A stretch of DNA of 38,235 bases, from NCBI GenBank assembly GCA_964549335.1, contig CAZJUQ010000006.1, positions 1 through 38,235 of the forward strand. The letters run 5' to 3'. The DNA comes from Sulfidibacterium sp964549335 (GTDB taxonomy: Bacteria > Bacteroidota > Bacteroidia > Bacteroidales > F082). Every line of letters starts with the position of its first letter. Positions within the stretch are counted from its first letter, which is position 1. This document shows positions 25,732 through 34,097 of this stretch, piece after piece. The translations under genes were made by a program, and so were the position numbers. Under the pieces are notes generated by a model. That model ran no database searches and was not told the DNA's origin. It was given only the letters and a program-made list of their open reading frames with translations.

Positions 25732-28700
25732 TTAATTTATCACCGCTTTTTTTACGATAAACGAACCGCCGATATCTATTTTAACAAGATAGATACCCTT
25801 GCCCGAACCCGAAATGTCAACGGGTATTACATTTCCGTTGTTGTAATATTTTTTCTCGAAAACTATTTTGCCAAGCATATTATAGACGCTAACAATCACC
25901 TCTTTTTTCTCGAAACTTTTATCAGGTTTTATGTAAAAATTACCTTTTCCCGGGGTGGGGTATAGTGTTACACTGTTTTCAAACTCGTTGTTGTCGATAT
26001 GTACCGAAACTGTTGTTACCGGAAAAACGATGCTGTCGAGAAATGCGCAGTCGCTTCCCGCCGATTCGGTAACATCTTTTTCGTACGACCATTTCAAAAT
26101 GTGCAATCCTTCAGGTACGGGGTATTTCATTACGTTCCAATCTGTTTCTCCCGACCACTCTCCAACGGGATTGTCGTCAATATAAAATTTCAGGAAATCG
26201 TAATCTTTTTCCGAAGAGACTTTTCTTGCAAAACTTAAAGTGTCGTCACCCATAGTGGTTATGGTGATAAAAAGGTCGGAGTGTTGCATGTCTGATATTG
26301 TTCCCGATTTAGCGCTCCACGTTCCCTGGTAAGTATTGTTTCCCGTTATCACCCAGGGTGCGTTTCCGCCGGTTTGCCAATCAAATTTCGAGAAGTCTCC
26401 GGTTTCGAAATCTTCTATTAAAAGTCCTATTGACAGCGAATAGGTTTTTTCTGCCGAATACTCTCCCGATACGAGGTTGTATCTTAACATGACTATTGTT
26501 CCTGTGGGTGTTGCGGAACTGATATCCATTTGGAAGACGGCATTTTTTGTGCTGTCCGCTTTCAGCACTCCTATTTGAGCGGTTGAGTTTAGCAGTGTTA
26601 CCCAGTTGTTGCTTGTGCTAATTGTCCCTGTTGTATTGTCGCAGTCGGCATGCCCCAGGTTCGACGAAGGAATTATCAATTCCACTGTTTCGCCGGGGTC
26701 GGGCAAACCGTTGCCGTTACCTCCTTGAGTATCGTCTATCCGTATATTGCCTGCACTTAGTTCGGGTGCATTGGCGACAATGGAAAAGTCCGAAGTCCAG
26801 CTTCCTTCGTCCGAGTTGTTTTGCAGTTGGAAAGTTATTATTTCCTGGTCGGGGACATTGTTCGCAATGTTACATGTAAATGCGTTGTCTCTCCAAACGG
26901 TGTCGCTTTCGGCTATGGTTCCGTATGCGGCTGTGTCATCGGTAATTGTAGTGTAACCGTTAAGGGTTGACAGTATCGATTCGACGTTATGTGAATCTTC
27001 GGCGCCTATATTTGTCACTCCCACATTGAGAAAAATTGTTTCGCCGAAGTCGGCATTGCCGTTATTGTTTCCCGCGGGGTCTGATATTGTGTTTCCGGCA
27101 TATACGAGGTATGGAGTATTTACGGCTACAAAAGAGATGTTATTTGTGTCGGGCAAGCAATTGTAACCTGTAACTATAAGATAGGCGTTACCGGGATTTG
27201 CCACCAAAGTGTCGAATACCACCCATGCATCCCCCAGTGTGTCGGTAAAGCCGTAACCTACCAGAACATTATCTTTTACCACACTGCAGGTAAAATTATT
27301 CATAGGAGTGCCGTTGCTTTCTACATGAACGGATATTGAGTCGGTACCTATTTGAATTTCGGGGTCGTAAGTAACATCAACGGTAATGGGCTCGTCGGTC
27401 CAAACCGAAAGTGCGGGGTCACCTAAAATGTTAAGGTCGTAAAAGTTCCAGCGCAAAGCGCCCTCTTCCCATTGTCCGGGTGCTTCAACCCACGGTGATG
27501 TTGCTATTTTCGACTCCATAAGCGAACGTCCTATCATGTTCAAGCTGTCGTTGTATATTGCGTCTAATGTTTCGCGATGTAAATGGGCGGCAGGACCTTC
27601 CGTCTGACCTTCGTTAAACCATCCGTAACGCGAATTACCGAAAACCGCCACAGCAAAATTATTTATGTTCACCATACGTTCCAAAATACAGTCTTCGTTA
27701 TCGAAAGCTCCGCAATCGCATCCGTGAGTGTAAAACAGAGTGTAGTTGTGGTCGGTGCCGTTGGCGGCATAGAAGTTAGCATCTGTAATGTCGTTGTAGT
27801 TCAAGTGTGCCACATATGTAACATTGGCATGACCAACGTGATGAACAAATTGTTTGCCTTGGTTAATTTTATTAATTAAGTCGTTGCCCGTCCAGCTTTG
27901 ATGTTTTTCGTACATCGAGTCGATGTTGTATGTTGTGGGGATACCTGTGGTTGTATATCCGTTGTCGCTGTGTGTGCCTATCAACAAATTGAGGTAGTCG
28001 CTTCCCCAGGTAATGGGGTTGCTGTAAAGAAATTCGCCTGCAAGTTCGGCATTGGTAAGTTCGCCCGTAACGGGATTGTTTTGATACATTATGCTTTTAT
28101 GAATAAGTATATCAAGTTGGTTAGCGGTGTTAAACGACATACGTGCCACAGCAACATCGGGCAAGAGGTCATCTTCGTCGGGTTCGCCCCAATGGTTATC
28201 ACCGTCGTCGTTCCATGTGCCGTCGAGGGCTGAATAGTACAGGTCGGCGGGAATGTCGTTGCTTTCGACGCCACCTCCCGACACCACGTAACAGTAAAAT
28301 CCACGGTAAGGAATTATGTTTACATCGCCACCGAGCAAGACAAACTCCACTCCGTGGTTTTGATACTCTTGAATGATGAAATTCCGTATCTTCTCCTGAT
28401 TGTCCTGACCTCCCATGTTGCCGTAAATGTAACTGGTGGAATAAACCTTTGAACGCAGTCCGCGTCCCGAATAAATGTTTCGCAAGCTGTCGAATTTGTC
28501 GGTAAAATTATCACCGGTAATAATGAGTAAACGGTAATCGCTCATGGAACGCCCGGCGTCTCTTTTGTTTTTTTTGTAAAGTTTCAACATTTCAGGGTTT
28601 TGAGCCAATAACGAAACGCTGTTGTTAATGGAAAAACTTGTTCGCAGGTTTTTTAGTGCCGCGGCGGAACTTTTGTCGGTTGCAGTAATTATCTTTATGG

Positions 28701-29193
28701 TAACTTTACGGTAGTACGATAATTTTCCCGATGCAGGAACGTATTTTACCGGTGTAAAGGTTGAAAGTGCAAAACCGTGTCCGTTCATGTACGATGTGCT
28801 AAGCTTTCCGGTTTGAACAGAGGGAATTGCGGTTTTCGATTTGTATATTTTGTGATTTTTGATGAAAGGCACTTCGGCTCTGTCGTCGTTAAGAGTACGC
28901 GACGGTTGGTACGGATATATGGTGTAATTGCCGGCAATTTCGGTCTCTTCCTCGCCCGAAAATTCTATCGACACCGCTTTTTCACCCGGAGGAAGCAACA
29001 AACTGACCGAATGATATGGCAATGACGGATAACCGGCATAATTGGTTTGCATGGTGTTTGGGAAAATCACCTTTTGATATTCACCCGCTTTTACAATTAC
29101 GGGTTTTGCAAAATAATACGTTTTTTGTACAATGCCTGCTTGAAGCAATGTCGCCGAAAATATAGCGGCAAAAGCAAAAATAAATTTCTTCAT
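25732..29193 (-). CDS. Gingipain-like C25 cysteine peptidase with T9SS sorting domain
   Basis: A 1153-residue secreted peptidase. It has a signal peptide (ATLLQAG), then a propeptide-like beta region to about residue 200. The C25 catalytic domain runs from about 215 to 600. The catalytic dyad is inferred as His455 in HHVGHANVTY and Cys492 in THGCDCGAFDNEDC, aligned by eye to the gingipain GHG and ACVNGDF motifs. Next come Ig-like modules with repeated GNADFGETIFL / GLPDPGETVEL phrases, then a jelly-roll segment like cleaved adhesin domains. The last 80 residues are a type A T9SS sorting domain (LYPTPGKGNFYIK ... GIYLVKIDIGG). It is probably surface-attached or released for proteolysis. The start is the ATG at 29193; a TTG precedes it. 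Confidence 0.92.
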   Translation of the reverse strand: MKKFIFAFAAIFSATLLQAGIVQKTYYFAKPVIVKAGEYQKVIFPNTMQTNYAGYPSLPYHSVSLLLPPGEKAVSIEFSGEEETEIAGNYTIYPYQPSRTLNDDRAEVPFIKNHKIYKSKTAIPSVQTGKLSTSYMNGHGFALSTFTPVKYVPASGKLSYYRKVTIKIITATDKSSAAALKNLRTSFSINNSVSLLAQNPEMLKLYKKNKRDAGRSMSDYRLLIITGDNFTDKFDSLRNIYSGRGLRSKVYSTSYIYGNMGGQDNQEKIRNFIIQEYQNHGVEFVLLGGDVNIIPYRGFYCYVVSGGGVESNDIPADLYYSALDGTWNDDGDNHWGEPDEDDLLPDVAVARMSFNTANQLDILIHKSIMYQNNPVTGELTNAELAGEFLYSNPITWGSDYLNLLIGTHSDNGYTTTGIPTTYNIDSMYEKHQSWTGNDLINKINQGKQFVHHVGHANVTYVAHLNYNDITDANFYAANGTDHNYTLFYTHGCDCGAFDNEDCILERMVNINNFAVAVFGNSRYGWFNEGQTEGPAAHLHRETLDAIYNDSLNMIGRSLMESKIATSPWVEAPGQWEEGALRWNFYDLNILGDPALSVWTDEPITVDVTYDPEIQIGTDSISVHVESNGTPMNNFTCSVVKDNVLVGYGFTDTLGDAWVVFDTLVANPGNAYLIVTGYNCLPDTNNISFVAVNTPYLVYAGNTISDPAGNNNGNADFGETIFLNVGVTNIGAEDSHNVESILSTLNGYTTITDDTAAYGTIAESDTVWRDNAFTCNIANNVPDQEIITFQLQNNSDEGSWTSDFSIVANAPELSAGNIRIDDTQGGNGNGLPDPGETVELIIPSSNLGHADCDNTTGTISTSNNWVTLLNSTAQIGVLKADSTKNAVFQMDISSATPTGTIVMLRYNLVSGEYSAEKTYSLSIGLLIEDFETGDFSKFDWQTGGNAPWVITGNNTYQGTWSAKSGTISDMQHSDLFITITTMGDDTLSFARKVSSEKDYDFLKFYIDDNPVGEWSGETDWNVMKYPVPEGLHILKWSYEKDVTESAGSDCAFLDSIVFPVTTVSVHIDNNEFENSVTLYPTPGKGNFYIKPDKSFEKKEVIVSVYNMLGKIVFEKKYYNNGNVIPVDISGSGKGIYLVKIDIGGSFIVKKAVIN

Positions 29194-29356
29194 CAATTAA
29201 ACTTTTTCTTGTAATTAGGTACAAAGAAAAGACATAATTTAATGCAAAAAGTTGCTTTTGGAATATATTGCGTTGTTATACCCCTTTTGCGTTGTTTTAC
29301 CGCCTGTTAATAAACATTCGAAACAATTCTACGTAGGCTATTTCGTCCTCTCCGTC

Positions 29357-29384
29357 TTTGTTATTCCAATTTTGCTTACTTTTG
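29357..29384 (+). promoter_or_regulatory. Bacteroidota-type promoter for the TetR gene
   Basis: TTTG (29357-29360), 16 bases, then TACTTTTG (29377-29384), 25 bases before the TetR ATG. The spacer is slightly short but both boxes match the consensus. Confidence 0.5.
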
Positions 29385-29408
29385 ACACGCTAACATGTAA
29401 AATTGTAA

Positions 29409-29996
29409 ATGGGTATTGCTGATAAGGAAACGGTTAAAGATAAAATTATCGCCTCGGCAAGTGATTTTTTTATCCGGTTCGGTTTTTATAAAACCACAAT
29501 GGACGAAATTGCCCGCAAAATTCATAAAGCCAAAGGGGTGCTCTATTACTATTTTAAAAGCAAAGAAGACCTTTATGCCGAAGTTGTGCGAAAGGAACTT
29601 GATTTGGTGAAAAAAGAGCTGAAAAAAACCGTTGATGCAGGTGACGACCCCGTTACAACTCTCGAAAATTATATTAAAATGCGTTTCGAATTGCTGAACA
29701 ACGCTAAAAATTATCATGAAACACTACATGCCGATTTTCGCGAACGCTATGCCTTTGTGGAAGATGTAAGAAGAGATTTTGATAACTTTGAACGGTTACA
29801 ACTTAATAAGATAATTTCCGAAGGTGAAAAAAGAGGTTATTTCAGAGTCTCCAATTTAGACCGCATTGTGGACGTGGTTATGATTATTCATAAAAGCGTC
29901 GAAATACCTCTTTATTTGCAAAACAAATACAATGAATACAAAAATATTATGGACGAGATGATTTCGCTTATCTTTAACGGATTAAAAAAGACCTGA
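29409..29996 (+). CDS. TetR/AcrR-family transcriptional regulator
   Basis: A 195-residue cytoplasmic repressor-type regulator. The N-terminal helix-turn-helix lies at about residues 10-57, with the family pattern FFIRFGFYKTTMDEIARK and GVLYYYFKSKEDLYAEVV. The C-terminal helical part would bind a small ligand and dimerise. It sits directly upstream of, and co-directional with, the RND exporter gene (127-base gap containing repeats), a common arrangement for regulators of efflux operons. The ligand is unknown; a fatty acid or other hydrophobic molecule would fit the downstream genes, but that is inference. Confidence 0.93.
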   Translation: MGIADKETVKDKIIASASDFFIRFGFYKTTMDEIARKIHKAKGVLYYYFKSKEDLYAEVVRKELDLVKKELKKTVDAGDDPVTTLENYIKMRFELLNNAKNYHETLHADFRERYAFVEDVRRDFDNFERLQLNKIISEGEKRGYFRVSNLDRIVDVVMIIHKSVEIPLYLQNKYNEYKNIMDEMISLIFNGLKKT

Positions 29997-30123
29997 ATGT
30001 TCTTTTTTTTGGCATAATATTTGACTAAAAAACAGAAACGGTCAAAAAAATAAAAATTTGCGGTCACCGTTCTTTTTTTGATTATTAATTTGACTAATTA
30101 ACCAAATAAGTAAAATAATTAAT
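29997..30123. promoter_or_regulatory. Regulatory gap with duplicated element before the RND operon
   Basis: Two imperfect copies of a block of about 30 bases occur, each GTTC plus a T-run followed by an A/T-rich stretch and ending ATTTGACTAA (30019-30028 and 30088-30097, exact 10-base repeat, 69 bases apart). Between them AACGGT and ACCGTT form an inverted pair, and CGGTCACCG is nearly palindromic. A match to TAnnTTTG is not exact here. The region plausibly holds the operon promoter and the TetR operator. Confidence 0.5.
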
Positions 30124-32385
30124 ATGGAAAAGTTTTCACAATTAATTGTAAAATGGCGTTTGCCTGTTGTTATTGCCACGATTGGACTGACAATTTGGCT
30201 TGGATACAGGATAAAAGATTTAAGTATGGATTCAGACATACTGAATTCGTTGCCCGAAGACGACACTATTGCTCTTACTTATAAGAACATAGGCGGAAAA
30301 TTCGGGGGCAACAGCATGGGTATGGTTATATTGAAGACAGGAAATGTTTTTACGACGGAAGTATTGGAAGATGTAAAGATGGTTACCGACACCTTGTCGG
30401 TACTGCCGGGAATATCAACGGTAACGAGTCTTACCAACGTTATTGAGATAAAAGGCGGTGACGGGGGCATTGAGGTAGGACACCTTTTGGACGAGTACGA
30501 TTTGCCTCGTACGCAGGGAGCGCTCGACAGTTTACGCAGGCGTGTTATGGCAAAAGATATGTACCGGGGCAATTTGGTGTCCTCCGACGGCAGTTCCACT
30601 ATTGTCATGTTCACTTTGCTTGATGGTGCCGATAAGCGTCAAGTTGCGCAAACGGTAAAGAAAAAGATTACCGGTTTGCATTTGCCCGAAAAAGTTTATT
30701 TCGGCGGTTTGCCTATGATGATGGACGATGTGGGCAATTTAATGCGTAACGATATGAACACTCTGTTGCCGGTTACTGTTATTGTGATAATGCTTGTTCT
30801 GTATTTGAGTTTTAAATCTGTAAGAGGGGTTCTTTTGCCTTTGGTTTCGGCGGCAATATCAATAGTTTGGGTAATGGGCATTATGCAGATTGCAGGTTAC
30901 CGTATCGATCTTATCACAAATGAACTTCCCATTGTACTGTTGGCGGTGGGTAGCGCTTATACCATTCATGTGATAAACAGAATAAACGAGGAAAAAGGAA
31001 AAGACCGCAAAAAAGCCTTGATAAAAGCTTTGGCATATATTACAATACCTGTATTTCTTTCGGGAATTACTACCGTTTTCGGCTTTGCCTCATTTATTTT
31101 CGGTGCTTATCTCACCATGATTAAACATTTCGGGATATTTACTTCGCTCGGTGTTTTTTTCGCACTATTCATATCGGTGGTCTTTATCCCCGCTTTTATT
31201 TCGCTGTTCTCTATTTACAACAGAAAAAACCGTTTTGAAAAAAAATCTGAAAAAGAGAATGCTTTTCTTGTAAAACGGTTTTTAAAACCTTTTGCCGGTG
31301 TTATTAACAACCATCCCGAAAAGATTCTTATTACCTCGTTGGTATTGGTGCTTGTAAGCGGTGCCGGAATTTTTAAAATAAAGACCAGTGTTAACATGTC
31401 CAACTATTTCGAAAAAGATAATCCAACCCGGATTACCGACGATTTGATGAAAGCCGAATTTGGCGGTTCGCTGCCTCTGTTTGTCGATTTTAAGGGCGAC
31501 ATGCAAGACCCAAGAGTTTTAAAAACAATGGACCAAACGGAAGAGTATATGAAAAAATTCCCCTATGTTAATACCACCCAATCGGTTGCCGGCCTTATTA
31601 AGCAGATGAACGATGTCATGGGCGAAGGCGAGAAAATTCCCGACAGCCGCGCCAAAATAGAGAACCTTTGGTTTTTGCTTGACGGACAAGATATTATGTC
31701 GCAGCTTGTTGACGACGATTTGAGCGAAGGCATTATTCAATCAAGGTTTGCTTCCGGCGATACCAAAGATATGGAAGATTTTGTCGTTTACATGAACCAC
31801 TTTATTAAAGAGCACTCAAACGACAAATGCACCATTTCACTTACAGGAATGCCTTCGGTATATGTTAAGCTTAACAACAGCCTTATTAAAAGTCAGTTTA
31901 CGAGTTTGGGACTTGCCGTTTTGCTGGTGATACTCATTGTGGGATTAATTTTAAAATCTTTGAAAAAGGGTATTTATGCCGCAATACCCATTGTGGCTAC
32001 TATTATAATTTTATTTGGTTTTATGGGGTATGCCGGCATTGCCCTCGATGTGGCAACGGTACTGGTGGCAAGTGTGGCTCTCGGCATGGGTATCGATTAT
32101 TCTATCCATATTATCACACATTTTTACAACGATTTGAGCAAAACAGCCGACATTAAAAAAGCCGTTAACCGGACGGTACTAATCAGCGGCAAAGCTATTA
32201 CAATTAATGTGGCTTCGGTTGCCGCAGGATTTTTGGTGTTGTTGTTTTCGCATATTGTTCCCATTCAAAATTTCGGATTGTTGGTGGCTTTGAGCATGAT
32301 TGGTTCCGGTTTCGGTGCATTGTCAATATTACCGGTAATTCTTGTTTTGGCCGAAAAGAGGCACAAAACTCAAAATATCGATTAA
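30124..32385 (+). CDS. RND/MMPL-family exporter (HAE3 type)
   Basis: A 753-residue inner-membrane pump with two repeats. Each has one membrane helix (residues about 13-30 and 395-412), a periplasmic loop of about 180 residues, then five helices (from about 214 and 595), for 12 helices in all. This is shorter than the roughly 1,000-residue multidrug (HAE1) pumps and fits the HAE3/MMPL group linked to lipid and hydrophobe export. The membrane-embedded acidic motif is intact in the second half (GMGIDYSIHI, Asp658). The first half has VGSAYTIHV with Ser277 at the matching position, as in many HAE3 members. No membrane-fusion protein or TolC-type gene is present. A LolA-like gene follows after 35 bases. 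Confidence 0.93.
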   Translation: MEKFSQLIVKWRLPVVIATIGLTIWLGYRIKDLSMDSDILNSLPEDDTIALTYKNIGGKFGGNSMGMVILKTGNVFTTEVLEDVKMVTDTLSVLPGISTVTSLTNVIEIKGGDGGIEVGHLLDEYDLPRTQGALDSLRRRVMAKDMYRGNLVSSDGSSTIVMFTLLDGADKRQVAQTVKKKITGLHLPEKVYFGGLPMMMDDVGNLMRNDMNTLLPVTVIVIMLVLYLSFKSVRGVLLPLVSAAISIVWVMGIMQIAGYRIDLITNELPIVLLAVGSAYTIHVINRINEEKGKDRKKALIKALAYITIPVFLSGITTVFGFASFIFGAYLTMIKHFGIFTSLGVFFALFISVVFIPAFISLFSIYNRKNRFEKKSEKENAFLVKRFLKPFAGVINNHPEKILITSLVLVLVSGAGIFKIKTSVNMSNYFEKDNPTRITDDLMKAEFGGSLPLFVDFKGDMQDPRVLKTMDQTEEYMKKFPYVNTTQSVAGLIKQMNDVMGEGEKIPDSRAKIENLWFLLDGQDIMSQLVDDDLSEGIIQSRFASGDTKDMEDFVVYMNHFIKEHSNDKCTISLTGMPSVYVKLNNSLIKSQFTSLGLAVLLVILIVGLILKSLKKGIYAAIPIVATIIILFGFMGYAGIALDVATVLVASVALGMGIDYSIHIITHFYNDLSKTADIKKAVNRTVLISGKAITINVASVAAGFLVLLFSHIVPIQNFGLLVALSMIGSGFGALSILPVILVLAEKRHKTQNID

Positions 32386-32420
32386 GAATAACATAATGTT
32401 TAATTTAAAATTTTAGTAAA

Positions 32421-33167
32421 ATGAAAAGTTTAAAAACCGGATTTTTAATTTTCGCCGTTATTTTTACGGCTGTTGGTACTGTTCAGGTAAGGGCACAAAA
32501 TGAGGATGCTGTGGCCCTTCTGAAAAAAATGGACGATGTCATGTATTCCTCAAAAGACATGACGGGTCTCAACAAAATCGTTCTGATAAACAAAAACGGA
32601 AAGGAGAGTGTCAGGGAAGCGACAATAGCCCAAAAGGGTACCGACAAACGTCTTTTCCGTTTTACAAAACCCGCTTCACAAGCCGGTATTTCGGTTCTTT
32701 CGTTACCAAACGATGTTATGTATCTTTACATGCCCGCTTTCGGTAAAGAGAGACGTATTTCGTCCAGCGTTAAAAATCAGAAATTTGCCGGCACCGACTT
32801 TTCGTACGACGATATGGAGTCGAAACTTTTCTCGCAAAAATACTCCCCCCGATTAATCGACACACGCGATAATGTGTATGTTTTGGAACTTCTACCCAAA
32901 TCGAAAAAATCGGCTTATTCAAAGGTTATTCTCTATTTGAACAAAAAGTATTTCTATCCCGAAAAAATGGAATATTACGACAAAGGAAACCATAAAGTAA
33001 AGGAAGCCGTTTATACATTTAAAAAAATTGGCAATTATTGGAATGCTTCGCAGATTGTAATGAAAGACTTGAAAAAAAATCATACCACTAAAATGATTAT
33101 GTCCGGAGTAAAATACGACCGGGGTATCCCCGACGACTATTTTTCCGTCAGAAAATTAAAAGAGTAA
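32421..33167 (+). CDS. LolA-like outer membrane lipoprotein-sorting protein
   Basis: A 248-residue periplasmic protein with a cleavable signal peptide ending VRAQ (about residue 25) and no lipobox. The core shows the pattern FTKPASQAGISVLSLPNDVMYLYMPA, then RRISSSVKNQKFAGTDFSYDDM and MKMEYYD-like strands. This matches the uncharacterised LolA-like family (PF17131) that accompanies HAE3 RND pumps. The LolA/LolB fold is a half-barrel that shields acyl chains, so a role as carrier between pump and outer membrane is reasonable inference. It lies between the pump gene and the patatin gene, all on the same strand. Confidence 0.9.
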   Translation: MKSLKTGFLIFAVIFTAVGTVQVRAQNEDAVALLKKMDDVMYSSKDMTGLNKIVLINKNGKESVREATIAQKGTDKRLFRFTKPASQAGISVLSLPNDVMYLYMPAFGKERRISSSVKNQKFAGTDFSYDDMESKLFSQKYSPRLIDTRDNVYVLELLPKSKKSAYSKVILYLNKKYFYPEKMEYYDKGNHKVKEAVYTFKKIGNYWNASQIVMKDLKKNHTTKMIMSGVKYDRGIPDDYFSVRKLKE

Positions 33168-33227
33168 TGTATTTTAGCGCTTAAAAATATATTAATACCT
33201 CGTAACAGGTTATAAAAAGTTGAATTT

Positions 33228-34067
33228 ATGAAAAATGTAGCGCTGGTTTTGTCGAGCGGCGGCTCAAAAGGGTTGGCTCATATCGGTGTAATCAATGTGT
33301 TGGAACAAAAAGGATTTAACATTACTTCGGTTTCCGGCTCTTCGATAGGAGCCATTGTAGGAGGTCTCTATGCAATGGGGCAACTGCAAAAATATGCACA
33401 TTGGGTAAAAACACTCAATAAAATGGAGGTTTGGGGCCTGCTCGATTTTACTTTAACATCACAAGGACTCATTAAAGGAGAAACGGTTTTTAATAAAATG
33501 AAAGAGTTTATCCCCGATATGAATATCCAGGAGATGAAAATACCTTTCTCCGCTGTTGCTTCCGACCTCATTAACGAAGAGGAGGTGGTTTTCGACAAAG
33601 GTAGTTTTTACGAAGCGGCGAGAGCCTCAATGGCAATCCCGGCACTTTTCACACCCGTAAAATATAACAACACCATTTTGGTCGATGGCGGTATTCTTTC
33701 GCCTGTCCCAATCCCGTTTGTCAAACGCTCCGGCAACGACATTCTTGTGGTTGTGAATTTGTACGGCAAAAAAAACCGCCGCAAATTGGACCTCCGCGAA
33801 AAAAACAAAACAAACTCTTTTCTCTCTTCGGTTTCGAGCCTTATGAAAACGGGCGACAAACAAAACATAGGTTATTTCTCTCTCCTGACACACACCAGCG
33901 CCACAATGATTCATAAACTTGCAAGGTTGACCATCGAAAAATACAACCCCGACATTGTCATCAACATTCCCGCCGACGCCGCAAACACATTCGACTTTTT
34001 CAAAGCAAAAGAACTTATCAAGCTGGGCGAAAAGGCGGCTGTCGCACAATTGTCAAAATATTTATGA
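33228..34067 (+). CDS. Patatin-like phospholipase
   Basis: A 279-residue lipid acyl hydrolase of the bacterial patatin (RssA-like) type. The oxyanion motif GGSKGLAHIG is at residues 11-20, the nucleophile Ser39 lies in GSSIG, and the catalytic Asp153 lies in DGG. The Ser-Asp dyad is therefore intact. There is no signal peptide, so it is predicted to be cytoplasmic or bound to the inner face of the inner membrane. It lies 60 bases after the LolA-like gene and 30 before the barrel gene, within the putative export operon. It could release or remodel an acyl-containing cargo, but its substrate is unknown. Confidence 0.92.
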   Translation: MKNVALVLSSGGSKGLAHIGVINVLEQKGFNITSVSGSSIGAIVGGLYAMGQLQKYAHWVKTLNKMEVWGLLDFTLTSQGLIKGETVFNKMKEFIPDMNIQEMKIPFSAVASDLINEEEVVFDKGSFYEAARASMAIPALFTPVKYNNTILVDGGILSPVPIPFVKRSGNDILVVVNLYGKKNRRKLDLREKNKTNSFLSSVSSLMKTGDKQNIGYFSLLTHTSATMIHKLARLTIEKYNPDIVINIPADAANTFDFFKAKELIKLGEKAAVAQLSKYL

Positions 34068-34097
34068 TTCTTTTATCAAAAAAAAACAGTTAAGAAA

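Noticed and set aside
29222..29229. Minus-strand TTTCTTTG as a promoter for the C25 peptidase gene
   Set aside because: Good distance to the start but one mismatch in the key TA, and the only -33 candidate is spaced too closely.
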